NCBI RefSeq assembly: GCF_010470675.1
Contig: NZ_VOIQ01000015.1
Location: 1-64,000 of the forward strand
DNA length: 64,000 bases
Reading direction: 5' to 3'
Source: Desulfovibrio sp. JC010
GTDB taxonomy: Bacteria > Desulfobacterota > Desulfovibrionia > Desulfovibrionales > Desulfovibrionaceae
Positions 50,516 through 59,410 of the stretch are shown here, piece by piece (position 1 is the stretch's first letter; each line of letters opens with the position of its first letter). The notes below the pieces were generated by a model that was given only the letters and a program-made list of their open reading frames with translations, had not been told where the DNA came from and searched no databases. A program made the position numbers and the translations under genes.

Positions 50516-51397
50516 GTGTATATCGTCACAAATAAAAAAGAAATACTCAGAGTTATAAAAAAGTTTCGTAGAAACGTTGTGGAAGTCGGCACTATTTATC
50601 CTTCTGTAAAGCTCGGTTGGCCAAGTGGTTCAACTGAGGTGGAACTTCTAGCGTTACAAAATCTTAATATTTGGTCTTTAATCGCAACAAGCCATGATGA
50701 TGAGAAAATTTTTACAGGATTTGGAATTGGTGCAGTATCTGAAAATAGTATGAATGGCATGACCGTACAGATTACAATGTCGCTTAAGGGACATTTTCGA
50801 TCTCAGGGGAATATACTTAAAGATGGAAGTGAGTACTATATTGCCCATACCGGCTTTACCAATAAGGGTTTTGGAGACAAGGTTCAGTTAGCCAACAGTT
50901 CATTTGATAAAACCGAATATTTTACTCCCGGAGGTAGGGCGCGGGAGCTCTTTTGCATCGCAAAACTTTTGGATAAAAGTGGTGCTACGCATATTTCTGA
51001 GTTAGCCAATATTGCTCGTTATGTCCGCGAAATTGGTCGCTTAAAGGGGAAGATTGATACTGAATCGATTGAAAACGTAAGCATCCTTCAGGATGAGGAA
51101 GGTGGTAAAACGCTTTCTGATGGCTGGGTGTATAAAAGGAGTCCCAAGTTAGTTAAGGAAAGGAAAAGACGGGATAAATATACCTGTGTCATTTGCAATT
51201 TTCATTATGATGATAAAATAGTGCATGTGCATCATCTGAATCCTATCGGCAATCGCAAGGAAGCATCTCTAACAGACATCAAAGAGCTGGTTACCCTGTG
51301 TCCGAATTGTCATGCCTTAGCCCACCAGTGTATGCGTGAGGGGCTCGTGGGCTGGAAAGAAATAGAGAACGAGATTAGAATGTTCTATTCCGTTTAA
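50516..51397 (+). CDS. HNH nuclease-domain protein
   Basis: Protein of 293 residues from GTG 50516 (AAGGGAG 6 bases upstream; an in-frame TTG at 50489 lacks one). The N-terminal 200 residues are not recognised. The C-terminal part is an HNH domain: CVICNFHYDDKIVHVHHLNPIGNRKEASLTDIKELVTLCPNCHALAH. Low GC content relative to both neighbours and lack of operon partners suggest an acquired lone gene, possibly a restriction-type defence enzyme. Confidence 0.65.
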   Translation: MYIVTNKKEILRVIKKFRRNVVEVGTIYPSVKLGWPSGSTEVELLALQNLNIWSLIATSHDDEKIFTGFGIGAVSENSMNGMTVQITMSLKGHFRSQGNILKDGSEYYIAHTGFTNKGFGDKVQLANSSFDKTEYFTPGGRARELFCIAKLLDKSGATHISELANIARYVREIGRLKGKIDTESIENVSILQDEEGGKTLSDGWVYKRSPKLVKERKRRDKYTCVICNFHYDDKIVHVHHLNPIGNRKEASLTDIKELVTLCPNCHALAHQCMREGLVGWKEIENEIRMFYSV

Positions 51398-51501
51398 GGG
51401 TGTCCCCACAAGTTCCATTCCGCTAGCAAGCCCCCCCATATTGTCCCCGCGCCATAATTATGCTTAATAAGACAGCATATTTTAATTTCAAGGAGTTCAA
51501 A

Positions 51502-51792
51502 ATGGATATAGTTCACGACATCGATGTGCCCTGCATGGCGGAAGGAATCGGGCAGGGAATGCTGACTACCAAGCATTCTGATGGTGCGCTGGGAAAACCT
51601 GTGTTTGTTGCTGACGGTTCCGATAAAGCATACGGCCCTACAGAAGTTGATGCCCTCCAGCCTATTGAAGGACATGATTACTCCGAAGATCAGCTGGAAT
51701 ATGTGCGCTGCCACGGGTTGCAGATTATGGGCGACCGGGCATGGTATATGGACGGCTGGGCACCGAGCAAGCATGTCTGCAAGGGACACTAG
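51502..51792 (+). CDS. Small Cys/His-containing protein (96 aa)
   Basis: From ATG 51502 with AAGGAG upstream. Sequence features: an acidic start (DIVHDIDVPCMAEGIG), TTKHSDGALGKPVFVADGSDKAYGPTE, and Cys/His pairs CHG and HVCKGH near the end, which could bind a metal. No family is recognised. It is convergent with, and overlaps by 4 bases, the glycosyltransferase gene. Confidence 0.5.
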   Translation: MDIVHDIDVPCMAEGIGQGMLTTKHSDGALGKPVFVADGSDKAYGPTEVDALQPIEGHDYSEDQLEYVRCHGLQIMGDRAWYMDGWAPSKHVCKGH

Positions 51793-53036
51793 GCTCTGCT
51801 GATTGCCTGCTGGTATACTTCTGTGATTCTGTTGAAAATATTGGCCCATGTGTAGGGGGCTGTCAGCCGGGCGATGGCTGCCGGATCGATGGTTTCTCCT
51901 GATTGTACGGCTTGAATGCTTTCGGCTAGTGCCTTCTGCAGCCGTTCATCAAGCAGGGGACCGTCATCGGGGTGTGGTGCGTCTATTGTCTGCAGTTCCG
52001 GCAGATTGATCATGTGGACCATTTCTGCGGAATCGGTGGAGAAAAGTTCTTTCACGCCGGGCAGGTCCGTGGTCACGACCCGGCAACCGCAGGCTAGGGC
52101 TTCCAGCAGGACCAGCGGGAGTCCTTCAAAGAATGAGGGCAGGATGAAAATCTGCGACCTGCGCATCAGCTTACCAAGCTCCTGATGCGGCAGGATTCCG
52201 TGGATTGTGACCTTCTCGCCCAGTGCGGCGGCAAGTTCCAGACATTCCTGCTTTTCCGGGCCGCTTCCGCCGCCCACCAGATGCAGATGAAAGGGCAGAT
52301 GCTTCAGCTTTGCCAGATTGCGCAGCATCCACGGTACGCCCTTGGCCCGGTTGATTTTCCCGGCGTAAAGGATGTTTATTTTGTCCTGCTCTGTTTCCGG
52401 TTTGGTCTGATTTGTAAAAAAGCACTGCTGATTGAATCCGCCGCTTATGGTTGCTACGCGTTCTTCCGGCAGGTTGAGCAGCTCCATAATTTCCTGTTTC
52501 TGCTGTTCAAAAAGGGCAATAATCCTGTCGATTCCGGATAGGTCCGTCAGCAGTGAATTTCCCAGTTCCGGGCAGAGATGATGCTGCCGCAAGCAGGTGC
52601 CGTGGCAGGTTGTCACCAGCGGCAGGTCCGGGGCTGTCCTTCTGGCTGCTGCTGTGGCCATCCACAGGTGGTTGGAGTGGATGAGTTGCGGCGAAAACCT
52701 TTCAATTGCCTGCTTGATTACTCCCTCAAAAACCTTCATGTAGGCGTCGATATCATCTTTTGTTAAGTGGGCGCAGACCGTGCTGGGGTAGGGCATTACA
52801 TTACTCATGCCCACTACCTTGAAGCTCAGGTCCCGGTCTTCGAAGCGGACAAAAAGGCAGTGGTCCGGTTTGATTATTTTGGCAAGCGGTGTGTCTTCCA
52901 GCGTGAAATTTTTGGGCACCCCGGCCACAAGAAACGGCTCAAAACCTCGGTTGCGGCTCTGACGGATCATTTCCTGTACATATTTGCCGCTTCCGGTTGC
53001 ATCGGGTATCTGACTCAAAAGATGAAGGATTTTCAT
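51789..53036 (-). CDS. Glycosyltransferase family 4
   Basis: GT-B fold enzyme of 415 residues from ATG 53036. The N-terminal domain begins KILHLLSQIPDATGSGKYVQEM; the C-terminal domain carries NILYAGKINRAKGV and the sugar-nucleotide motif PSFFEGLPLVLLEALACGCRVVTTDLPG (E-x7-E type). It is a lone gene; its acceptor is unknown, most likely a surface polysaccharide or lipid. Confidence 0.85.
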   Translation of the reverse strand: MKILHLLSQIPDATGSGKYVQEMIRQSRNRGFEPFLVAGVPKNFTLEDTPLAKIIKPDHCLFVRFEDRDLSFKVVGMSNVMPYPSTVCAHLTKDDIDAYMKVFEGVIKQAIERFSPQLIHSNHLWMATAAARRTAPDLPLVTTCHGTCLRQHHLCPELGNSLLTDLSGIDRIIALFEQQKQEIMELLNLPEERVATISGGFNQQCFFTNQTKPETEQDKINILYAGKINRAKGVPWMLRNLAKLKHLPFHLHLVGGGSGPEKQECLELAAALGEKVTIHGILPHQELGKLMRRSQIFILPSFFEGLPLVLLEALACGCRVVTTDLPGVKELFSTDSAEMVHMINLPELQTIDAPHPDDGPLLDERLQKALAESIQAVQSGETIDPAAIARLTAPYTWANIFNRITEVYQQAISRA

Positions 53037-53182
53037 GCGTAAAATATAGGCGGATTCAAACATCCGGTCAATTAATCTTAGCACAACGCATTATGTTCCA
53101 TAGGTATTCCTGATTGGAGTCAGATGGGCCGATCATTCATATCTATTGGATGTGCCGGGGGAATTTTTGTTATTGGTAAATA

Positions 53183-53989
53183 ATGCAAGTCGAGTCACTC
53201 ATAGAGCATGGCACCGGAGTCATTAACGAAGATTTTCTCGTGGTCGAGGACAATCTGTTCGGGGTTTTTGACGGTGCTACCAGCCTGACTGCCGAAACAT
53301 ACGAAAACGGTTATACCGGAGGTTTTCTGGCCTCCAAACTGGCCGGGGAAGAGTTTCGTAAGAACAACGGAACCATGCAGGAACTGGCTAAGCGGGCCAA
53401 CATGACCATCCGGCAGGAAATGGCCGAACGTAACGTTAATCTGGGCAGCAAAAAGAATCTCTGGTCCACAAGTGCGGCGATTGTTCGCGTTAATGACGGC
53501 ATGCTGGAATGGGCGCAGATAGGGGATTGCCGGATTGTCTGTGTGTACGAGAACGGCGATTTTGAATTCCTCGCAAAATGGGTTGAGCAGGATACGGAAA
53601 CCCTGAGCATATGGAAGGAAGTGGGGGAGTCCACTGATAAGCCCATCGGCGTGGCTCTGCATGACCAGATTGCGAAAGTCCGTGCGCGCATGAATCTGGA
53701 CTATGGTGTTTTCAACGGTGAACCCGAAGCAATAAATTTTCTGAATACCGGAACCCGTGATCTTACCGGGGTGCGCAACATTCTTTTATTTACCGACGGT
53801 CTGCTCCTGCCCAACGAAAAACCTTGGGAAGAACGGGACTACAGTGAGCAGCTGAACCTTTTCCGTCGGAACGGGATCAAAGGGCTTCGTGATCATATCC
53901 GCAGCATTGAGAGTACTGACCTGCGCTGCTGCGCTTACCCCCGCTTTAAAACCCACGATGATATCGCAGCTGTGGCCATCGGCTTTTAA
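53183..53989 (+). CDS. PP2C-family protein phosphatase
   Basis: Phosphatase of 268 residues with the PPM motifs: NEDFLVVEDNLFGVFDGATSL (metal Asp residues), STSAAIVRVNDGMLEWAQIGDCRIV, ILLFTDGLLLP and THDDIAAVAIGF. It is short and of the SpoIIE/PrpC group. No kinase is nearby. It has its own terminator at 54021-54052. Confidence 0.8.
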   Translation: MQVESLIEHGTGVINEDFLVVEDNLFGVFDGATSLTAETYENGYTGGFLASKLAGEEFRKNNGTMQELAKRANMTIRQEMAERNVNLGSKKNLWSTSAAIVRVNDGMLEWAQIGDCRIVCVYENGDFEFLAKWVEQDTETLSIWKEVGESTDKPIGVALHDQIAKVRARMNLDYGVFNGEPEAINFLNTGTRDLTGVRNILLFTDGLLLPNEKPWEERDYSEQLNLFRRNGIKGLRDHIRSIESTDLRCCAYPRFKTHDDIAAVAIGF

Positions 53990-54020
53990 TTATTTTATTT
54001 TCAGACTCTGATTCAAATAA

Positions 54021-54052
54021 GACCTGCAGCATTAAGCTGCGGGTCTTTTTTT
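54021..54052 (+). terminator. Terminator of the PP2C gene
   Basis: GACCTGCAGC (54021-54030) and GCTGCGGGTC (54036-54045) with loop ATTAA, then eight Ts. Confidence 0.85.
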
Positions 54053-54155
54053 ACTGTAATATTGTGGACACCTCTCTTTGGATTGTTGCCTGCTCAAAAT
54101 TTGTATATGCTAAAATGTAAATATTTAATTGTGAGCAGGAAAAGGAAGCCACAAG

Positions 54156-54902
54156 ATGAAAAAAGTTCTGGCCGCATGTGTTGCGGTGATGTTTCTGGTT
54201 GTTTCTCCGGTCTGTGCTGATGAAACTTTGTCTGTGCTGACTGAGGAGTGGCCGCCGTACAATTATACAGAAAACGGTAAGTTGACAGGTATTAGTACTG
54301 ATTTGGTCCGCCAGACTCTCAGTCGGGCGGGGTATAAATTCAAAATTAATATTAAACCGTGGAAAAGGGCGTATAATGAGGCATTGAAGGTCCGCAATAC
54401 CCTTTTATATACTACCAGTAGAACTGAAGCGCGGGAGAAATTATTCAAATGGGTAGGCCCGTTGTATCCAAGGCGGATTGTTCTATTTCGCCTGAAGAAA
54501 AATAACACCGTCATAATTAATGATTTTGAAGAGTTGAGGAAATATAAGATAGGTGTGCTGAGGGGCGGCTCTGTTGAAGAATATTTAATGTCCAGAGGCT
54601 TTAAGCTAAATGATAATTTAGATCAGGCAGCAGACGGTAAGCAGAATATTTTGAAGTTGTTTTCTAACAGGATTGATTTGATTCCCGGGTCAGAAATGAG
54701 CATGGCTCACAGGTTGCAACAGACACCATATGAATTCAGCAGGTTGGAAGTTGCTTATGTTCTGATCGATAAGGGCGGTTATTACATTGCCATTAATAAA
54801 GATACACCAGATGAAGTTGTGAATAAGATGCAGCGTGCGTTTGATGAGCTGATTGAAGAAGGTGTGCGTAAAAGGATTGTGGATTCCTATCTGGGAAGAT
54901 GA
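54156..54902 (+). CDS. Periplasmic solute-binding protein, family 3 (orphan)
   Basis: Exported protein of 248 residues: signal peptide 1-22 (ending PVCA), then LTEEWPPYNYTENGKLTGISTDLVRQTL and INIKPWKRAYNEAL, the same layout as the proteins at 3054 and 57249. No ABC genes follow. An 8-bp inverted repeat CCTGCTCA/TGAGCAGG (54089-54096 and 54132-54139) brackets its promoter region. Confidence 0.8.
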   Translation: MKKVLAACVAVMFLVVSPVCADETLSVLTEEWPPYNYTENGKLTGISTDLVRQTLSRAGYKFKINIKPWKRAYNEALKVRNTLLYTTSRTEAREKLFKWVGPLYPRRIVLFRLKKNNTVIINDFEELRKYKIGVLRGGSVEEYLMSRGFKLNDNLDQAADGKQNILKLFSNRIDLIPGSEMSMAHRLQQTPYEFSRLEVAYVLIDKGGYYIAINKDTPDEVVNKMQRAFDELIEEGVRKRIVDSYLGR

Positions 54903-55079
54903 TGGCAGCTTGTATGATTTGCGGCTTTTATTTTGATTTGATGCTGTGTTTCTGGTGAATGATTCGAAACGTATTTTTAGGGATGTTTATTGACGCAACT
55001 GGGCAATCTGGGCAAGATGTTGTAATTTTGGGGTTCAGGTCTATTTACCGTATGTCTATTTTTGCCGGAGTTCTTGTTC

Positions 55080-56234
55080 ATGAAAGCCATTTTATGCAGA
55101 AGGTCCACCACCTGGATTGTATTGCTTTTGATTGCCCTTCTTCCGCTTCCTTCCATTGTCAGTTATATGCAGCGTTTTGTGGTCAGAAACGGTGTGGTAA
55201 CGGCTTATCGCTATGATGTCCGTGCACCTATTGACGGTGTAGTGGATGCTATTTCCATTGTACCGGGCATGGTTTCGCAGGGCGGACCTGTGTTGCGCAT
55301 CGGTAACCGCAGAACTTCCGGGCAATACGAGACTCTTGAAAAGGAACTGCTTGCCCTTGAGGAAAGCCTTGTTGTGAGCCGCAGAAAACTTGACGGTTAT
55401 ATGGACAGGCTTATCAGGGATATTGATCAGAGTCTGGCAATCCTTTCCGCCCGCATTAAAGGGGAGAAGGCCGCGCTCAAGGAGGCCAAACACCGTCGTG
55501 ACCGTATTGCAAAGCTTGTCAAAGCTTCGGTCGCAACCAGTGAAGACGAGGATAAGGCGGAGTCGGAATTTCTTAAGGCTGATGCTAAGGTTAAGTCTAC
55601 TAAACTTGAAATCGGTCAGCTGAAGCATCGGCGGGGGATGCTAAGTCAGGGAATGCTGCCTAACGATCTTTCTGACGGGGCGTTGCAGGTTCAGAAACGC
55701 ATTAATGATCTTGAGCAGAATATTCTGGCCTGCAAAAGGCGGATGAGTGAGACGGAAAACGCAGGCGGAGCCGATGATGTGTTGAATACCCGCCATACAC
55801 GTGCTGCGGTTACACTCCCTGAGACTGCTGTGGTCTGGGAAATGGATGTTCAGGACGGTATGGAGGTCACCAAGGGTGACAGGCTGCTTTCATATATAGA
55901 TAGAAGCAGGCTTATGGTGGAGGTGGCCGTAGATGACGCTACTCTTGAATTGATTGTTCCGGGGCAGCCGGTAAAAATCAGACTTTACGGCAGGACTGAT
56001 TTTATTGAAGGCAAGGTCAGCCGGGTTATGGGTTCCGGCGGAATATGGCACTCCAATCTTTTTGCCGCCGGGATCAAGGATCGTTCCGCACGTGACGGGC
56101 GGGTGCTGGTGCTTATTGATGATCCGCTGCTTTACAAGCGGGTGGAAAAGTTTTGCGGGGTGGGGCGTACCGCCTATGCTGAATTCGAGGGAATAGGACT
56201 CATGGAGCAGTATTTCGGAGTATTCCTGCGATGA
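55080..56234 (+). CDS. HlyD-like membrane fusion protein
   Basis: Adaptor of 384 residues. An N-terminal membrane anchor (TTWIVLLLIALLPLPSIVSYM) is followed by a lipoyl-like segment (DVRAPIDGVVDAISIVPGMVSQGGPVLRIG), a long coiled hairpin (about 85-230), and a barrel domain (VKIRLYGRTDFIEGKVSRVMG). The stop overlaps the start of the CDF-like gene (ATGA). HlyD-type adaptors normally serve RND, MFS or ABC pumps; a CDF partner is unusual. Confidence 0.75.
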   Translation: MKAILCRRSTTWIVLLLIALLPLPSIVSYMQRFVVRNGVVTAYRYDVRAPIDGVVDAISIVPGMVSQGGPVLRIGNRRTSGQYETLEKELLALEESLVVSRRKLDGYMDRLIRDIDQSLAILSARIKGEKAALKEAKHRRDRIAKLVKASVATSEDEDKAESEFLKADAKVKSTKLEIGQLKHRRGMLSQGMLPNDLSDGALQVQKRINDLEQNILACKRRMSETENAGGADDVLNTRHTRAAVTLPETAVVWEMDVQDGMEVTKGDRLLSYIDRSRLMVEVAVDDATLELIVPGQPVKIRLYGRTDFIEGKVSRVMGSGGIWHSNLFAAGIKDRSARDGRVLVLIDDPLLYKRVEKFCGVGRTAYAEFEGIGLMEQYFGVFLR

Positions 56235-57142
56235 GCGGTTCTTCTGTCAATTTGACTCCTGATCAGCTGGCCAAGGAAAAGGCGGTGTTCTGGGCTGTTG
56301 TGCTTGATGCTGCTATTCTGGCTTTTTTCGCCGTGGCAGGTTTGCTTTCCGGTTCCATGACGGCTCTGTCCGAAGTGATCAGGATTCTGCTGCTGCTGAC
56401 CATCGAGGTGGTTTCTTACGTTGTGCTCAAACGGGCCCACCGGGGCAGGTTTATGGAGTTTGAGTACGGTATCGGCAAGATTGAGCGTATTACCAATCTG
56501 TTGGTGGCTTTTGGACTGCTTTTAAGCGGTCTGTATATCCTTTCCAAGGTTTTCACCATGGATGACGGGGCACCAATCTCTACCAATATAATGATGCTGG
56601 CCATTATCAGTGCTGCGGCCAACCTTATGGTCAACTATTACTTTTCCGTTGCATTTATCCGTTCCAATGAAAAAGAAAGCTCGGTGATTATCTCTTCGCA
56701 GATTGCCGCGCGTATAGCCAAGACTGTGGCTTCGATAATAGTACTGGCTATCCTGATGATTACCCTCTGGCTGCCTGATCCGAAGTCTGCGCGTATGGTG
56801 GATCTGTTCGGTTCATTGTTTATGGTCGGCTATATGGTGGTCATTGCTGTGGGGTTGATCCGGGAAAGCCTGCCGGAGATCCTTGACCGTACAATTCCAG
56901 AACCGGAGCATTACCAGTTGTTGCGCATATTGGCCCGCTATTTTGACAATTATGACGGGTTCAACGGCTACAAGGCCCGTCGATCAGGCAAGGATTTGTT
57001 TATTTTGATCAATCTCGGATTTAATTCTGATCGAACAATTGGTCAGATTGAAGAGCGTCTGGCCCCAATTCGCAAGGCCGTGGAATCGGAATTGCCCGGT
57101 TCTTCAGTAAGTATTGAGCCGCAGATTATCCCATCCAGGTAG
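56231..57142 (+). CDS. CDF-family membrane protein lacking the metal ligands
   Basis: Protein of 303 residues with six membrane segments and a cytoplasmic C-terminal domain like cation diffusion facilitators. The family landmarks FEYGIGKIE after segment 2 and ESLPEILDRTIPEPE after segment 6 are clear. The Asp-x3-Asp of segment 2 is replaced (ALSEVIRILLLL), and the His-x3-Asp of segment 5 is replaced by QIAARIAKTVAS. Zinc or cobalt transport by the usual site is therefore unlikely. Coupled with the HlyD-like gene. Confidence 0.75.
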   Translation: MSGSSVNLTPDQLAKEKAVFWAVVLDAAILAFFAVAGLLSGSMTALSEVIRILLLLTIEVVSYVVLKRAHRGRFMEFEYGIGKIERITNLLVAFGLLLSGLYILSKVFTMDDGAPISTNIMMLAIISAAANLMVNYYFSVAFIRSNEKESSVIISSQIAARIAKTVASIIVLAILMITLWLPDPKSARMVDLFGSLFMVGYMVVIAVGLIRESLPEILDRTIPEPEHYQLLRILARYFDNYDGFNGYKARRSGKDLFILINLGFNSDRTIGQIEERLAPIRKAVESELPGSSVSIEPQIIPSR

Positions 57143-57248
57143 TAAAGTTTAGACTTTTTGCGAAATTGATTGTGCTCTATTCCTGTATATTGGTATAAAT
57201 AAAGAGGTGCTTTTACGAGTGAATCTCTTTGACGGGGGCAATCTATTT

Positions 57249-57992
57249 ATGCGCTTTTTCGTTATCTTATTTATTGTCGTTTCTGCTGTTTTCAGCACTT
57301 CTTCTGTGCAGGCATCCAAAGGATTGTCATTCTATACCCACTTTATCAAGCCGTTCGCTTATGAGGAAGAAGGCAGGATTTGCGGTTTTGCTGTGGAAGT
57401 TGTCCGGGAGATGATGAAATTGACCGGACAATCCTGTGAAATTGAGATGCTTCCGTTCGCACGCGGGCTTAAGCTGGTGCAGTCCTTTCCGGAAAAGGCT
57501 TTTTTCATTGTTGCTAAAAGACCGGAAAGATTGGGCTCTGTAAAATGGGTCGGTCCATTGGTGACCAGCGGCGTATATTTCTACAAGGCTAAGGGGAAGC
57601 AGTTTGAGGCTGATTCTCTGGAAGAGATGAAACAGCTTGAATCTGTTTGCGTGGGGCGGGGAAATGCGGATCACACTTATCTTGAATCATTGGGATTCGA
57701 AAACCTTGTGCCGGTGAATAACCAGATGGTTTCCCTGCAGTTGCTGGTTAAAGGACGGGTGGATGTGACTCCGGTCAGCGAGATGGTTATGCCTGCCATG
57801 GCCCAGCAGGCCGGGATAGATGTTTCCAAAATTGAATCTACCGGAGTGAAGTTGTATGATTCTGAATTGTTTTTGGTTTTTTCAAAGGAAACCCCGGAGT
57901 GGACCGTTGCCAAATGGCAGGCGGCACTGGATGAGTTGAAAAGAAACGGGACCTACAGGGGTATTTATTCAAAATATATTTTGCAGCAGTAG
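57249..57992 (+). CDS. Periplasmic solute-binding protein, family 3 (orphan)
   Basis: Exported protein of 247 residues: signal peptide 1-22 (ending SSVQA), ligand-site region KPFAYEEEGRICGFAVEVVREMMKLTGQ, and LGSVKWVGPLVTSGVYFYK. Third orphan protein of this type in the window. ATG 57249 is chosen over an upstream frame extension because the signal peptide begins there. No transporter genes nearby. Confidence 0.8.
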   Translation: MRFFVILFIVVSAVFSTSSVQASKGLSFYTHFIKPFAYEEEGRICGFAVEVVREMMKLTGQSCEIEMLPFARGLKLVQSFPEKAFFIVAKRPERLGSVKWVGPLVTSGVYFYKAKGKQFEADSLEEMKQLESVCVGRGNADHTYLESLGFENLVPVNNQMVSLQLLVKGRVDVTPVSEMVMPAMAQQAGIDVSKIESTGVKLYDSELFLVFSKETPEWTVAKWQAALDELKRNGTYRGIYSKYILQQ

Positions 57993-58022
57993 CTATTTTT
58001 ACGTCTAATATTTTAATTAGCG

Positions 58023-58052
58023 GGGTGTTCCAGTCGGGAATACCCTTTTTTT
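58023..58052 (+). terminator. Terminator after the 57249 gene
   Basis: GGGTGTTCC (58023-58031) pairs with GGAATACCC (58037-58045), followed by seven Ts. Confidence 0.75.
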
Positions 58053-58349
58053 GTGAAAAAAGCCGATGGTTCAACGCTTATTTTGTATTGGTGTACAATA
58101 ATGTAAAATTTGTGTGAGGTGGCTTCGTTTTTATGGGGTGTAAAACGTATAAAATTTAAAAAAATAGCAAAAAATAAGAATTAAATTTAACTAATAACGT
58201 TTTTGTCGAATGTAATCTTTGTTAAAACTTTTCCTTAGACAATTTTATGCATTTGTGTGTGTTTTTTGAGCGCACTATTTTTGAGGGATTTGGTTCTGTG
58301 TTTTGTAACTTGCCGTTATTTTGAGGTTTTTAAGTTTGTTGCCGACAGA

Positions 58350-58364
58350 TGGCATGCAAATTGA
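58350..58364 (+). promoter_or_regulatory. Possible sigma-54 promoter of the D-glutamate cluster
   Basis: TGGCAT-N5-TTGA lies 51 bases before dgcN. The -24 part is good, the -12 GC is changed to GA. The preceding 300 bases (58053-58349) are AT-rich, show no gene, and could hold enhancer sites. Confidence 0.3.
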
Positions 58365-58414
58365 TAAATCCGCAGAACCAAATAAAAAGACTATAAGATA
58401 AAGGGGTAGTAACA

Positions 58415-59410
58415 ATGTTTGAAGCACCATATTTACTTTTTCTCGGAGATGCTCCTGATGCGCTGGGCGCGAAAATGGCTCAGGGTATTTATGACTGGAG
58501 ACCTGAAGCTGTTGCCGGACAGTTTCGCATGGAAGGCTGCAAGGCCGATCTGGGTATCAAAGACCTTTCTATTAAAGAAGCTGTTGAAGCCGGGGCCAAG
58601 ACTCTGGTTGTGGGCGTTGTGAACCGTGGCGGTATTATTTCCGACAGCTGGAAGACCGTGCTGGTGGAAGCCCTCGAAGCCGGAATGGACATTGCCTCCG
58701 GTCTGCACACCCTGCTGCGTGATCAGCCGGAGCTGGTTGAAGCAGCGGAAAAGAGCGGCAGCAAACTGCACGATGTACGTATTCCCACTGTAAATTATCC
58801 CATTGCCAACGGTAAGAAACGTACTGGCAAACGCTGTCTTGCCGTTGGTACCGATTGCTCCGTGGGTAAGATGTACACCGCGCTGGCAATTGACCGCGAA
58901 ATGAAAAAGCAGGGGCTCAAATCTACCTTCCGTCCCACCGGACAGACCGGAATCCTTATTGAAGGTAACGGCGTTCCTCTTGATGCTGTTATCGCCGACT
59001 TCATGGCCGGCTCCATCGAATACCTCACCCCGGACAATGATGCCGACCACTGGGATATCATCGAAGGGCAGGGCAGCCTGTATCATGCTTCCTACTCCGG
59101 TGTGACCATGGCACTGGTTCATGGCGGACAGCCCGATGCCCTGATTCTCTGCCACGAACCCACCCGCGAACATATGCGCGGCCTGCCCGATTACCAGCAG
59201 CCCACTCTTGAAGAGCTGCGCGATACCGCACTGACTCTCGCCAAGGTTGTAAACCCTGAGTGCAAGGCCGTGGCTGTTTCCGTAAATACCCAGCACATGG
59301 CTGAAGACGAAGCCCTGGCTTATCTTGCTGAAGTTGAAAAGCAGCTGGGACTGCCCGCTGTTGATCCTTTCCGTCAGGGTGCTGGCCGTCTGGTTGAGGC
59401 GCTGGTATAA
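58415..59410 (+). CDS. dgcN: DgcN, D-glutamate N-acetyltransferase (DUF1611)
   Basis: Protein of 331 residues of the DUF1611 family. A P-loop-type motif GTDCSVGKMYTALAIDREM is near residue 148, and GQGSLYHASYSGVTMALVHGG follows. In marine bacteria DgcN acetylates D-glutamate and DgcA, encoded next to it, racemizes the product. The order dgcN, dgcA is the same here, with one-base overlap. A ribosome site AAGGGG precedes the start. Confidence 0.8.
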   Translation: MFEAPYLLFLGDAPDALGAKMAQGIYDWRPEAVAGQFRMEGCKADLGIKDLSIKEAVEAGAKTLVVGVVNRGGIISDSWKTVLVEALEAGMDIASGLHTLLRDQPELVEAAEKSGSKLHDVRIPTVNYPIANGKKRTGKRCLAVGTDCSVGKMYTALAIDREMKKQGLKSTFRPTGQTGILIEGNGVPLDAVIADFMAGSIEYLTPDNDADHWDIIEGQGSLYHASYSGVTMALVHGGQPDALILCHEPTREHMRGLPDYQQPTLEELRDTALTLAKVVNPECKAVAVSVNTQHMAEDEALAYLAEVEKQLGLPAVDPFRQGAGRLVEALV

